Part shown: positions 53,693 through 64,000 of the stretch, in pieces
How the letters are laid out: every line of letters starts with the position of its first letter
Position numbering within the stretch: the first letter of the stretch is position 1
DNA from: Batillaria attramentaria
Lineage: Eukaryota > Mollusca > Gastropoda > Batillariidae
Direction of reading: 5' to 3'
Length of the DNA: 64,000 bases
NCBI GenBank assembly: GCA_018292915.2
Contig: JACVVK020000451.1
Coordinates: forward strand, 407,501 to 471,500
Made by a program: the position numbers and the translations under genes
The notes under the pieces: model-generated
What the model was told of the DNA's origin: nothing
The model's input: the letters and a program-made list of their open reading frames with translations, nothing else
Databases searched by the model: none

Positions 53693-54560
53693 CTGCACCT
53701 TGTCAAATCAGTAGCACCACGTTTTACCAGATAGTAATGTCACACGCACCACGCCTCACGCATGCGCACGCTGGAGTCACCCACTCCACTCAGACACAAA
53801 GCGGGCAGACATACACAGTCACTCAACACCAGAAGATTGTTGCACTATTTATTTATAGAGAAAATGTTCACATGCACACACGCACTCACTCCAAGTAACA
53901 CATCTATCTCAACATTTTTTTTTCTAAGCAGAGGTACCACGTTTTATGCCCCGATCCTCCCTCCCCCCCCCCGCCCCCTCCCCCCACGTCGGATTTCGAT
54001 TTGTCGGTTTGAAGGCGAGGGGTGGTTTCTCTACCAGAAAACGTCTTTCACTCATACGCTACGACAACGCACACACGTGTGTATACTCATGTTTCAAACG
54101 GTTCTAGCTGAGAGAAATCGCCGTCGTAACGTTTGAATCGGAACAGCGTCGGAAAAACTCCCACCCTTTTGTTTAACACCCGTGCCACCGCTGTCTGTAA
54201 GGACTGGCTGTACGACCGGGCTTAATTCTGTTACATTACGGTTCTGCCGCGATAGTTATCGTGTGGTCACCCAGCCGTGGCTTTTCCTCTGTTCATAAGC
54301 CGCAAATACAGCGCGCATTTTGCCTTGTGTGTGGCCGAAACGTACCCGCGGGTGACACACCTCCCTGTGAGCAAAATAATTTGCAACTGTTCAAAGTCAG
54401 GTGATATATTAGCTGCGAGCATGCACAACTCGAGGCTTCAATACCTCTGTGTGCAACGAGCTGCGGTATTCAGTTGTTACGATTCCTGCTAGCCGTGTCA
54501 GTAATAGTACTCTAAGCAACGATTTCAAAAGAAATCTATATTGAAAGATCTGGTGTTTTT
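53693..54560. other. Unique or old-repeat DNA, no gene seen
   Basis: GTTTGAATCGGAACAGC at about 54131 resembles the CGATTC end motif of the 3006/15364 group. C runs occur at 53960-53990. No gene supported. Confidence 0.35.
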
Positions 54561-54614
54561 TTTCCCCAGGTCTTCAAAGACTGATGTTTGTTTTTTTTAC
54601 AAATTCTGTCACAG

Positions 54615-54711
54615 GTTTTAACTGAAGAGGACAGTCCTGTAATCAGTGTATGGGAATCCCGAAGTGGAACTGCAAGGACTGTGAGGAACCAGTCGGCTGT
54701 CAAAAGTATCG
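54615..54711 (+). CDS. Candidate internal coding exon, protein unknown
   Basis: A strong acceptor (TTTGTTTTTTTTAC then AAATTCTGTCACAG) opens a 97-bp segment closed by the consensus donor TCG|GTAAGTG. Exactly one frame is open: it begins VLTEEDSPVISVWESRSGTA and continues RTVRNQSAVKSI. The other two frames stop within three codons. Exon length and splice phase (0 in, 1 out) are normal for an animal internal exon. No repeat family covers it. The neighbouring LINE fragment begins about 55 bp downstream and lies in the putative intron. I do not recognise the protein. A chance frame of 32 codons is quite possible. Confidence 0.35.
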
Positions 54712-54766
54712 GTAAGTGTGGAAGCTTACTCAACTAGAAACTAGAAACCACTAACGTTACTTTTTA

Positions 54767-55527
54767 GCCCCGCATGTCTGGAACTCACTGCCAACCGAAC
54801 TACGCAATCTGCCCACACTGTCTGGAACTCACTGCCAACCGAACTACGCAATCTGCCCACACTGTCTGGAACTCACTGCCAACCGAACTACGCAATCTGC
54901 CCACACTGTCTGGAACTCACTGCCAACCGAACTACGCAATCTGCCCACACTGTCTGGAACTCACTGCCAACCGAACTACGCAATCTGCCCACACTGTCTG
55001 GAACTCACTGCCAACCGAACTACGCAATCTGCCCACACTGTCTGGAACTCACTGCCAACCGAACTACGCAATCTGCCCACACTGTCTGGAACTCACTGCC
55101 AACCGAACTACGCAATCTGCCCACACTGTCTGGAACTCACTGCCAACCGAACTACGCAATCTGCCCACACTGTCTGGAACTCACTGCCAACCGAACTACG
55201 CAATCTGCCCACACTGTCTGGAACTCACTGCCAACCGAACTACGCAATCTGCCCACACTGTCTGGAACTCACTGCCAACCGAACTACGCAATCTGCCCAC
55301 ACTGTCTGGAACTCACTGCCAACCGAACTACGCAATCTGCCCACACTGTCTGGAACTCACTGCCAACCGAACTACGCAATCTGCCCACACTGTCTGGAAC
55401 TCACTGCCAACCGAACTACGCAATCTGCCCACACTGTCTGGAACTCACTGCCAACCGAACTACGCAATCTGCCCACACTGTCTGGAACTCACTGCCAACC
55501 GAACTACGCAATCTGCCCACACTGTCT
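54767..55527 (+). repeat. 44-bp minisatellite derived from a LINE C-terminus, about 17 copies
   Basis: The unit is TGTCTGGAACTCACTGCCAA then CCGAACTACGCAATCTGCCC ACAC, with virtually no variation between copies. In one frame each unit reads VWNSLPTELRNLPTL, the terminal block of CR1/L2/Jockey-like reverse transcriptases. Since 44 is 2 modulo 3, successive units are read in all three frames and none contains a stop. That yields a 268-codon open frame that is not a gene. Confidence 0.95.
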
Positions 55528-55636
55528 CAGTTCAAACCAGCTTATGGACTTACCTTTACCGTCAGGCTTTTGGCCTTTAAAACACCAATTCTTCTGTTCT
55601 GCGGGTATATTCAGTCTGTATATTTGTAATGGTGAG

Positions 55637-55675
<39 letters not shown>

Positions 55676-55776
55676 TGTGTGTGTGTGTGTGTTAGCGCAG
55701 TGAGTCCAGCCCTATGAGAGCCTGTGCTAAATAAGCACTATGTATTATGATGATGATGATGATGATGAAATGCTGT
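55528..55776 (+). pseudogene. LINE 3' end following the minisatellite
   Basis: After the last repeat the sequence reads SVQTSLWTYLYRQAFGL and a stop, a frameshifted version of the usual QFKTSLKTYLF-type ending. A 3' UTR with an intervening (GT)n array (55638-55691) leads to GTGCTAAATAAGCACTATGT and a (GAT)n tail at 55748-55767. Nothing upstream of the WNSLP block is present apart from APHV at 54767-54778. Confidence 0.8.
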
Positions 55777-56530
55777 TTTGTGAACCGATGTCATACTCCT
55801 CACTCCGACCAACAAATTTCCTCGGGACCTGATAACCAGTACACACACCGCGAAAGATAAATAATCGATTATCCACACGAACGAACAGGCACCGGGCATT
55901 GTGTCCGCCACAAACCTTGTCTGTCTCTGTCAGTGGTAAGGCTGATTGGGGGTAAATGTTTAGTACTGTCCGCCTGAACCGATTAGCTGCCCGCCCCAGA
56001 TCTTCTCCCACAATTCACTTCGGCCGCAGCGCCTGTCGGGAAGACAGATGAGACAGTAGCTGCATGTGGGGGGAGTGAGAGAGAACCGGGAGAGAGAGAG
56101 AGAGCCAGCGGCGACAAGTGTCTGCGACAGAAAGGGCAGTGCAAGGTGAATAGTTAGGCATGTGTCCTCGACCATGTTGACAGAGGAAAGGCTAGTTTGT
56201 CTCGGTTGTTCGTCTACTGTTTCTCACCAGTTGTAGCCATTTGTAGCTTTTCTTCCGTTCTGGTGTCGTGCGGACACGCTAGACAGCGATATTCTTGGAG
56301 ACAAAAGTCAATCGTAGCTCTTCTTTCCGTCTCGGTGTTTTCTGGACACTGTAGGCTTAGTGTAGAGCGTTAGAGACGAAAACGTATCCGGCTGGTTAAT
56401 TTCCTAGGGACGGGGCAAAATAGTGTCTGTTTGTGGACTTTCTGTTTCCGCAGAGCAACAAAGAAATGTTATTACACGCAATATTATTATTAAAGACGAA
56501 GTGATTTGCCTGTGTTCCCCCCTCCACCCC
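55777..56530. other. Unique DNA, no gene seen
   Basis: Short GA run at 56092-56104. The paired words TAGCTTTTCTTCCGTTCTGG TGTCGT...GACAC (56244-56276) and TAGCTCTTCTTTCCGTCTCG GTGTTTTCTGGACAC (56313-56350) indicate an old local duplication of about 70 bp. Confidence 0.4.

Positions 56531-56562
<32 letters not shown>
56531..56562. repeat. (CT)n microsatellite
   Basis: About 14 CT units. Confidence 0.95.
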
Positions 56563-56565
<3 letters not shown>

Positions 56566-56669
56566 AAATAGCTTTTTAGATTCATTTTCTCCAGTCAGTA
56601 AATGCAGCAGCGGCAAGGTCTAGAACTGACTGTTATGTGAGAACTTTTACCGTTGTTAAAGTGTCAGCC

Positions 56670-56682
56670 CCTCCCCCCCCCA

Positions 56683-56743
<61 letters not shown>
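56670..56743. repeat. Poly-C then (GT)n microsatellite
   Basis: C9 and about 28 GT units. Confidence 0.95.
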
Positions 56744-56746
<3 letters not shown>

Positions 56747-57017
56747 AGCATGGAGTATTCAGCAGATATACAACTTGAGTTCTTAGAGTCAATGCCTAAG
56801 CATTCAGAATCAGCACTATGAGTCATTTCCTTTTTTTCCTATTCCTAAAAACTACACGAGGTCTGCTGGTGCAGGGACGAGGGAAAACACTACCACTGCC
56901 CTTTGTGCGCAATTGTGTGCATAATTATGATCTCATCCCATGAATAAATGTCACACACGTTATTGACTCGGGGCTCCGTGTGTACACACACACACGAGCA
57001 GACAACACTTTAGCCGG

Positions 57018-57255
57018 GCAATTCTATGGCGCGTATGGTTCTGTTCACACAGCCAAAAGCATGTCTTGCTCTTCAGCGGCCTGGAAGAAGGGTCTAAGTA
57101 TTTATCAAATCCATGCCACTTAGTCGCTCCAAACATGAATTCTATGGCGCGTATGGTCTTGTTCACGCAGCTATAAGCATATCTTGCTCTTCACTGAGTC
57201 ATCTGGAAGGAGGACATAAGCATTTATTAAATCCATACCACTTAGGCTCTTTTCT
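57018..57255. repeat. R115 tandem pair
   Basis: Two copies of a roughly 116-bp unit: ATTCTATGGCGCGTATGGTY, CATRTCTTGCTCTTCA, CTGGAAGRAGG and AAATCCATRCCACTTAG. A third partial copy is at 34335. Confidence 0.88.
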
Positions 57256-57723
57256 AAGACAACTGTACAATTCTGCAGTTTTCTTTTTTTTCTACGGGCT
57301 TTTTTTTTTATCGCTGTCACTTCAGTCGAGCGTACTCGGTGGGTTTTGAGAGCTGAATGCGGTTCGACTGTGTCCAATAAAAGACGTTTGTGCTCTTTTC
57401 ATTCGCTCCTTTTCGATTTTCACGTCAGGTCAGGCTATAGAGTCAGCCGTATGACGGCCGCTCCGCCCTGGGGGTATGTCGATCCGCAGATCTGGCGGAG
57501 TTGTGTAGATCAGTGCCAACACGCATAACGACCTGGCCTCGCCACTGCTGGCTGCCACAGGGCAAAGAGCAAAAAGGCTGGGTTTAGAATCAGCTCTTTA
57601 AAGACGCAAATTCTGAAATTGTCTTCATGCAGGGAAGATAAGTTTAGGTTTGGAAAAGGATAAAAAAAACCTTTTTTTCAGACTGTACAGTTTTACAATT
57701 TGCGTACAACTGTAAGTGTGGGA

Positions 57724-57725
<2 letters not shown>

Positions 57726-57816
<91 letters not shown>

Positions 57817-57925
57817 TGATGATGATGATGATGATGAAACTTTATTTATCAACGGTAAAAGTTTTGACAGAAATTCGCCAGTTTGCAAACTTGCCGTTGC
57901 TAATACTACAAAGACTATCTACTAC
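57726..57925 (-). repeat. (GT)n-(GA)n-(GAT)n and retroposon 3' fragment
   Basis: GT at 57727-57792, GA to 57815 and GAT repeats to 57835. Then GAAACTTTATTTATCAACGG and CAAACTTGCCGTTGCTAATA follow. On the minus strand this is a retroposon end with an AATAAAGTTTCATC(ATC)n tail. Confidence 0.75.
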
Positions 57926-57962
57926 GGAGAAAAAAGGTAAAATATAAAAGGTATTATGCACT

Positions 57963-57966
<4 letters not shown>

Positions 57967-58004
<38 letters not shown>

Positions 58005-58160
58005 CGGGCATGTAGACAGACAGTTTTTTTTTTTTTAAGCCTAGGTCGGCCTGTGAACTAAAAAACAAACCAAAAAAAAACCTGCATGGTGTATCTTTAA
58101 CTTTATTTTTAGCTCTTGCAGGATCGGACGCCGTTGAGAGAGAGAGAGAGAGAGAGAGAT
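57967..58160. repeat. Two (GA)n arrays
   Basis: GA runs at 57967-57999 and 58136-58159, with a T run at 58025-58038 between them. Confidence 0.93.
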
Positions 58161-58319
58161 ACCGAAGCAGGACGTGAGGAGAGGCTGTAAATAAAGCGAA
58201 GGGGGTCAATACGAGCTGAAACAAAATGTCAGACCTGGCAATGATGCTGGAATCAAACAGGCTTTTGAAGTGAGGGGAGAACTACAAAACATGTTACCGA
58301 GTTGCAAATCTCTTTGAAA

Positions 58320-58357
58320 GCTCTGTCCGTCTCTGTCTCTGTCTGTCTGCCTGCCTG

Positions 58358-58393
<36 letters not shown>

Positions 58394-58418
58394 TGGTGTT
58401 GTTCACGGATCTGTTCTG

Positions 58419-58484
<66 letters not shown>
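58320..58484. repeat. (CTGT)n, (CT)n and (GT)n arrays
   Basis: CTGTCTGTCTGCCTG, CT at 58362-58388 and about 32 GT units at 58421-58484. Confidence 0.95.
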
Positions 58485-58486
<2 letters not shown>

Positions 58487-58584
58487 TTACCTTATTCGTC
58501 TTACTTCCTTAGTCTTGTATTTTTAAGTAGATGTCATTAGAATTTAGAATTAGCAACAGCAGGTACGAAAATTGACTGTCACGT

Positions 58585-58825
<241 letters not shown>

Positions 58826-58827
<2 letters not shown>

Positions 58828-59825
58828 AGAGGGTTCAGATCGGATAGACTGCTGCACACAGTTCTTTATTTTCAGCCTGAGTGAGTTGGACTTTAGTTTT
58901 ATAGCCTATCCTATGGGCCGTGACGTCAGAAAGTGATGCTTTTGTCTGACCGAGCCGCTGGGCGGGTCAGGTCATATTATCTGACTGACTGGGCACAATC
59001 GGCTTCCTAGCACATCAGTTGTGGCCGGGGGTCAGTTGTAATAGACTTACGGCGACTCTGGGATGGGAATCAGACTTAGCAAAAGTACACAGAGACCTGA
59101 CTGCGCGCGCATATAATTATTTGCTTCCTCGTGAAAAGCAAGTCAACAGTAAATCAATAGGACACTTAAAAAGCAATAAGGAAAAGGAGATGACTGCACG
59201 GAGAAGTCATCGAGTAGTTCAGGGTTATCCTTGCCACATAATTTGTTTGTTTGTTCGTTTATTTGCTTGTTTGTTTCTTTGGTTCGGCTGCAGGCGAGGC
59301 TCTGTGGAGAACTGGCGTTCATTCTGAAAGTAGTCTTAGCTTGTCGGTGTTTGTTATACGCTCTTCTTCAGTATTCACCACGTTGAGTCTACTGACATGT
59401 TCTTACACGAACGCTCGTGCGGTTCGGTCTACTTCTGATAGAAATTCACTGACAGTGCTATCACACTGACTTTGACATGCTGCTGACCAGAACTAGTGCC
59501 AGAAGACACCGACCATGCCGTGGACGAGTAGGTCTGTCTTACTTCCGGTACTAATATAACTCTAAAGATGTCGAGCCCGACCAGACCCCCCCCCCCCTCC
59601 CCTTTGCCCGCTATATGACTTAGAGATTGGTTAAAAACGAACAGCCACTGTACACCAGTAGCAACCACTTTAAGTCAGTATTACACAAGGCATGGGGCTT
59701 AACGTTACGCCCGAGACCGGTGCAGATTACCTAATAGTGGCTTGTGGTGGTTTCTAGTGATACGAAGATTTCAAGTAAAAACGCGAGTTTTTAAGAGTTA
59801 ACATAACTATGCGGCCTTACAATTC
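58826..59825. other. Unique DNA, no gene supported
   Basis: A 102-codon plus-strand frame at 59019-59327 ends in a TTTGTTTGTTCGTTTATTTG low-complexity stretch and lacks motifs. A C run lies at 59588-59597. Confidence 0.3.
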
Positions 59826-59945
59826 AGCCCGAAAACTCACGTGCTTTCTGATACACAGCTGGTGTTAGGAACACCACGCAAGCTACCTCAGGTTTGAGGT
59901 AGATTTTTCGGGATGAAGCCTGAACTGTCTACACTGTTGAGCGCA
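59826..59945 (+). repeat. Dispersed repeat, copy 2 of 2
   Basis: CAGCCCG, CACGCAAGCTACCTCAG and GAGGTAGATTTTTCGGG in the order seen at 10194-10310. Confidence 0.6.
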
Positions 59946-60576
59946 CCTTGTGTTTGTAGACTGGTTGGGAACGAGATCAGGAGGTCAGGAGGGTCTCTGA
60001 CTTTTTCTGCTCAGGTCACTGACATACTGTACCGTCAGTCTGTTATATATAGAACCTTGCCAGCGTTACCAACTGGGCTGTTGTTGTGAAGACAAACTAT
60101 CATCATAAGGACGACTGTCAGAGAGGATCGCGGCACAGCGGGTCATCAATACCCGTCATTAACGCTGTAGGGGTGAGCGACACAGTGGCCAACTTGGCAC
60201 AACCCACACCGCCACAGCACGGGTGTCATATTGGTATCGCCCACTCTGTCAGCTGCCCTGACAATCGGGAGCCGACCCGTTCGCCAGAACAAAAGCGGCC
60301 TGATCCCGGTGTAGGATCCGGTCCGGTCCCCCCTCTGAAGCAGTCCCCCGGGGGACCAATTCGTGGCAAAAACTGCTCTATAATGGTCCCCCCTTAGACA
60401 TCCAGCCTCGTTTTCGACTGGTCCCCCTGGGCGATTTTGGTCCCCCCTCGCATCCAAAGTAGGCCCCCTCTCGAACTGGTCCCCCTCTTTTCTAACCAAT
60501 GTAGAGCTATGTCAGTATTTATTTTTAACTTTATTGTTATAGTGTGTATCAACTCAGTAGAAAACGTGACTCTGGA

Positions 60577-60740
60577 TCTCTCTCTCTCTCTCTCTCTCGC
60601 CCCCCACACTTTCTCTCCTCCCCCCATCTCTCAAACACACACACACACACATTATGCACGCACGCACGCACGCGTGCACACTCACTCACGCACGCACGCA
60701 CGCAAACACACACGCGCACACACACACACACACACACACA
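60577..60740. repeat. (CT)n and (AC)n/(GCAC)n arrays inside element 3
   Basis: CT at 60577-60598, AC at about 60635-60651, ACGC units to about 60705 and AC to 60740. Confidence 0.93.
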
Positions 60741-60826
60741 CCTCTTTCGTTATATGTATAATTATTTTCATTTTTGTACAGAGATGTTATTCAAGATGAT
60801 CTTGAACTGGGTCAAGGTTACAGTGT

Positions 60827-61018
60827 CAAATCTAAACTTTTAAAAGTGATTTAACTTCGTAGATTTGCCGTTCTATGTAGCCTATACTTTTGTTTTTTTT
60901 ATTTTCTCTTTTTTTTTTTTTGTGGGATGAGGAAACGGTCGCCACTAAAAAACAAAAGTATAGGCTACATAGAACGGCAAATCTACGAAGTTAAATCACT
61001 TTTAAAAGTTTAGATTTG
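60827..61018. repeat. Palindrome with about 68-bp arms
   Basis: The left arm begins CAAATCTAAACTTTTAAAAG and the right arm ends CTTTTAAAAGTTTAGATTTG. Arms appear identical over roughly 68 bp. The spacer contains TGTGGGATGAGGAAACGGTC GCCAC, which recurs just outside the right arm at about 61046-61071. Confidence 0.93.
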
Positions 61019-62000
61019 TTTTTTCTTTTCTTTTATTTATTTTTTTGTGGGATGAGAAAACGGTCGCCACGCTTCTTGACACGTCACGTGACTCGTGTCA
61101 AACATGCCTATAATTATAAGTACACGACAATTCATTCCGTACTTGGGCCACCGAGGTTGAGATATTTGCTGCAGCCACCCTCTTGGACACGCCCGTGTAT
61201 GTGTTCACAAGAGAGGCTCCAGGCCGACAACCTAGGTGGCTGAAATACGGGCCAGTTTGGCAATCGGCCCCATTGAAAACAGACAGAGTAATTTATATAA
61301 TGAATCTTGGACATCACTTTGCTCCTGTTTTTTGTGTCACTCCTTAGACCAGAACTGTTAGTCTTCTGCTGTTTTTGTTGTTTCAAGGGTCATGATTTGA
61401 GACACTGGTACTCAGTCTTGACTGTCTACTTGAAGTACGCTGAAAGCCAAAGGTGGCAACTAGTTTTCATGTCATGGACACTTACTTAATTTTGAAGAAA
61501 TATTTTTCTATGGCGTTGTATAGAAAATATTAGATACTTGGTCTTTGATGTTATTCTCTAAATGCTATTTCCAGTTTTAAAAAAATGACAGGAAATGTGG
61601 ACAGCAAAAAACAACCAATGCAAAAAAACAACTGAAAGAAACAAGAACACAACCAAACAAATATATCTCACACACACAAAAATAACAACAAGCACATAAA
61701 TCGGGAAAAAAAAAGAAAAAAAAATGTTCCTATGGCCCTGTGCTTTTGGGGACAATAAAGTTTTGTAACAATAAAGTTAAAAATAAATACTGACATAGCT
61801 CTACATTGGTTAGAAAAGAGGGGGACCAGTTCGAGAGGGGGCCTATTTTGGATGCGAGGGGGGACCAAAATCGCCCAGGGGGACCAGTCGAAAACGAGGC
61901 TGGATGTCTAAGGGGGGGACCATTATAGAGCAGTTTTTGCCACGAATTGGTCCCCCGGGGGACTACTTCAGAGGGGGGACCGGACCGGATGCTACACCGG

Positions 62001-62520
62001 CTTTTGGAGGAAGCGTGCACGTTGAGGTACCGCTATGGGATCACGGGAGGGTCTTGCTGGCATCTAGATTACACGCATGTGTGGGGAACTGTCGGCGAGC
62101 CGCCTTGCGAAACGCTTGGCGAGTTTCTTTTGTGCCAGCTACCGTATTACAGGGAGACATGATCTAAAGTTTTACCGGGTCTGGTTTAGGAGACAAAACC
62201 GTTCCGCGCTGCTACCAGGTTATGACTGATTGGCTCTGGTCTAGGTTTTTTTTCCCCCCTTCCTTCCTTGCATGCTTAACCTTCCCTCTTGTATGTGTGT
62301 TTTCTGGCTTCTTAAGCCTTGCTTGTTCGGGTGAAGGCCCAGTTCAACGCATGCTGTGTAACATCTTTAAAGAAGACCGATGAATTTTCAGCAGCTTTTC
62401 GGATGATGAAGTATCACCACTGGAACTGAGGTCTTACGGTTTGCTTTTCTAAGGTGAGAGCATGTAGCACTAAAGCGAGCACTGGGGCTTTCTGTGTGAA
62501 ATGTCTGTCTTGTCTTTCTG
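62001..62520. other. Unique DNA, no gene seen
   Basis: No repeat match or supported frame after the element ends. Confidence 0.35.
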
Positions 62521-62524
62521 TCTG

Positions 62525-62590
62525 TCGTGTGGTTCAGCTGACGGCGCGTCGTACTCGAGATCAGAGAGTCGCGTGTTCGATTCCCTCCAG
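62525..62590 (+). mobile_element. tRNA-like SINE head (unclassified)
   Basis: GTGGTTCAGCTGACGGCGCG resembles an A box and GTGTTCGATTCCC a B box at the right spacing, followed by a T run. It differs from SINE-A to E. No cloverleaf acceptor stem is evident, so it is not called as a tRNA gene. Confidence 0.5.
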
Positions 62591-62670
62591 TATTAAAACT
62601 GTAAGGCTTTTTTTTTAAAGGTCATTCATTGAATCAGTGAATCAATCTATCAGTCAAGTATGTGGCACCA

Positions 62671-62688
62671 GCCCCCCCCCCCCCCCCT
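62671..62688. repeat. Poly-C tract
   Basis: C run of about 16. Confidence 0.9.
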
Positions 62689-62796
62689 ATCCTCCGTCTG
62701 TCTGTGTTTCCACCAGTTTGCTTCTGTTTTCCTCTGCGCCCAATTTCCAATTTTAGCTACACAAATTCCTTCAATTTTGTTAGATTTTGTTCAAGA

Positions 62797-62890
62797 GTTT
62801 GAAAGTCTCCAAAGGAGTTTGAAAGTTTCCGAAGAAGCCTGAGAATACGGAAAGGAGTTTTGAAAGTTCCGAAAGTTTCCGAAAGTTATC
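62797..62890. repeat. Short GTTTGAAAGTYTCC tandem repeats
   Basis: GAGTTTGAAAGTCTCC, GAGTTTGAAAGTTTCC, GTTTTGAAAGTTCC and GAAAGTTTCC follow each other with spacers. Confidence 0.8.
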
Positions 62891-63184
62891 TCCCGTGCCG
62901 GAAGTGCTGCGCCGCGCCCTTCAGCCAGACACAATTAACACAGGAAACGTCATACCAGCATCTTGCAATACCAGTTGTAGGTGACTCTTGAGACTATTTT
63001 GAGTGATGGGCGGGTGGTGAGTGTGGGTTTACTTCGTGCCGGGCACGTCACAATTGTCAGATCGCGCCTCCATTTAACCCTACAGTGTGGAGAGATGCCG
63101 CTAGTAGAAACAAACAGTATATTTACGCTGTATTCATTCCATGCCGGTCTTTTCAGTATCAGTTTGATTGAAAGGGAAGGGGAA

Positions 63185-63186
<2 letters not shown>

Positions 63187-63259
<73 letters not shown>
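63187..63259. repeat. (GT)n microsatellite
   Basis: About 36 GT units. Confidence 0.97.
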
Positions 63260-63263
<4 letters not shown>

Positions 63264-63388
63264 TATTGAAAAGCGTTGCAGTATGCTGATGTAGTTATGT
63301 ACGCTTTGACTGCAAGCGGACGTCGAGTCTGTGCCGAGGCGCCGTGGTAACCTGATTGTGTGCATACTAAAGTTTTTTGTTTTTTTTT

Positions 63389-63432
63389 GGGGGGGGGGGG
63401 GGGGGATGGGGAGAGAGAGAGAGGGGGGGGGG

Positions 63433-63469
<37 letters not shown>
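63389..63469. repeat. Poly-G and (GA)n compound
   Basis: Two G runs (about 63389-63405 and 63423-63434) alternate with GA runs. Confidence 0.93.
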
Positions 63470-63472
<3 letters not shown>

Positions 63473-64000
63473 CAAAACCAAAAAGCGCTGAAACCGAGTG
63501 TGAAACCGCGCCTTTCATTTCAAACAACAACAGTGTCACGTGACAGCTGTAGCTGAAAGTGAAATAACTGAAATAAAAGCAAAGCTGGGTTTTCCCAAAT
63601 ATTTTTCTCCTTCCTTGTAGTGGAATGTAACTGAATGGAGTAACAATAATTGAAATTCAGTCCTGTTTTTAGAATGTTTTCTCTGCTCTGTATTGGCTGC
63701 TGGTTTTTGTTATAGGTCGCGTTGCTTCCTCGTGGCATTGTTGTCACAGCCACGCAGGTTAGGGTACCCGATGCTCGGCACAACGGGAAACAACCTAATT
63801 GTGTCCGTTTTCGAGTTCAATCCCCTGAGGACAGGTGTCCACATCCCAATTCATTTCCATGTGAACGCGCAAGGTTCACGTTAACTCTGCCGCGAGCGCT
63901 AGCATGCAAAAATAGAGAGACTTCAGTGTTTTTCTGTTGCTTTTTTTTTATTTTTTCTCAGTTCATGCGAGTTCTAAATTTAAATCCTTCAACCACGTTT
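63470..64000. other. Unique DNA, no gene seen
   Basis: No repeat match or supported frame to the window edge. Confidence 0.35.

Larger units (their letters stand above)
60310..61996. mobile_element. TGTA...TACA element with 230-bp TIRs and CCGG duplication (element 3)
   Basis: A 1,687-bp element. The left arm (60310-60539) begins TGTAGGATCCGGTCCGGTCC. The right arm (61766-61996), in reverse complement, begins TGTAGCATCCGGTCCGGTCC. I count three substitutions and one indel across about 230 bp. CCGG flanks at 60306-60309 and 61997-62000. The arms carry repeated GGTCCCCC words and the palindrome GTCCCCCGGGGGAC. The interior holds CT/AC microsatellites (60577-60740), a long perfect palindrome (60827-61018) and no transposase-like frame. 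It therefore depends on enzymes from elsewhere. Ginger-like assignment is inferred. Confidence 0.9.

Noticed and set aside
54774..55580. A 268-codon open frame that looks like a repetitive protein
   Set aside because: It is the 44-bp LINE-derived minisatellite read through all three frames. It stays open only because the unit has no stop in any frame.

Overview
This is a non-coding, repeat-saturated stretch of an animal nuclear genome, most likely a marine mollusc and probably a gastropod. The evidence is tRNA-headed SINEs ending in an AAAAGGACGTTAAAC-type tail (a style I associate with molluscs), more than twenty long AC/GT microsatellites, and no dense coding. I recognise no complete host gene. 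Two short stretches look like internal exons: 27706-27980 on the minus strand and 54615-54711 on the plus strand. Both have good splice donors and a single open frame. All other long open frames are tandem repeats, low-complexity tracts or transposon remains.

The interspersed part is layered. SINE-A (about 170 bp) has about 27 full or partial copies, many with perfect 8-15 bp target-site duplications (TSDs). SINE-B (about 480-500 bp, starting GGCCCCCGTAGTG) has five copies. SINE-C (about 400 bp, starting GGCGGTCGGTGGTC) has six. SINE-D has two and SINE-E one. Inverted-repeat elements include R280 (six copies, GGGCCC ends), R230 (four copies) and R175 (an inverted pair). There are also single elements at 15364-15830, 29457-30075, 36331-36588, 39346-39713 and 41034-41436. 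A Tc1/mariner-like element (22685-24870) has intact terminal inverted repeats (TIRs) but a deleted catalytic core, and a 5'-truncated LINE sits inside its transposase. Two further LINE 3' ends lie at 43727-43966 and 54767-55776.

The most striking signal is three unrelated-looking elements (773-1749, 42421-42606, 60310-61996). All run TGTA...TACA and each is bounded by a 4-bp CCGG direct repeat. Two of them split the tRNA-like head of a SINE, so the empty site can be read exactly. The third has 230-bp TIRs with only four differences. A fourth element (39346-39713, TGTTACAG...CTGTAACA) has a 4-bp CACC duplication. I read these as non-autonomous members of a 4-bp-TSD, integrase-type DNA transposon group (Ginger-like). 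That is inference.

Layout: 1-3000 CAA-rich DNA and SINE-B split by the first CCGG element; 3000-7000 R280/R230 and SINEs; 7928-9064 a 34-bp satellite; 9735-12211 SINEs and small tandem repeats; 12800-18440 microsatellite-dense DNA with a possible 5' exon or promoter near 14260; 18700-20570 AAC-rich DNA and a 60-bp minisatellite; 22685-24870 Tc1 plus LINE; 25200-30100 SINE-rich with the minus-strand candidate exon; 31300-39100 R280/R230/R175 zone; 39346-42770 foldback and nested elements; 43440-52900 SINEs, LINE end, 21-bp minisatellite and long AC arrays; 54600-55780 candidate exon and LINE-derived 44-bp minisatellite; 57000-59000 microsatellites; 60310-61996 the long-TIR CCGG element; the rest unique or unrecognised.
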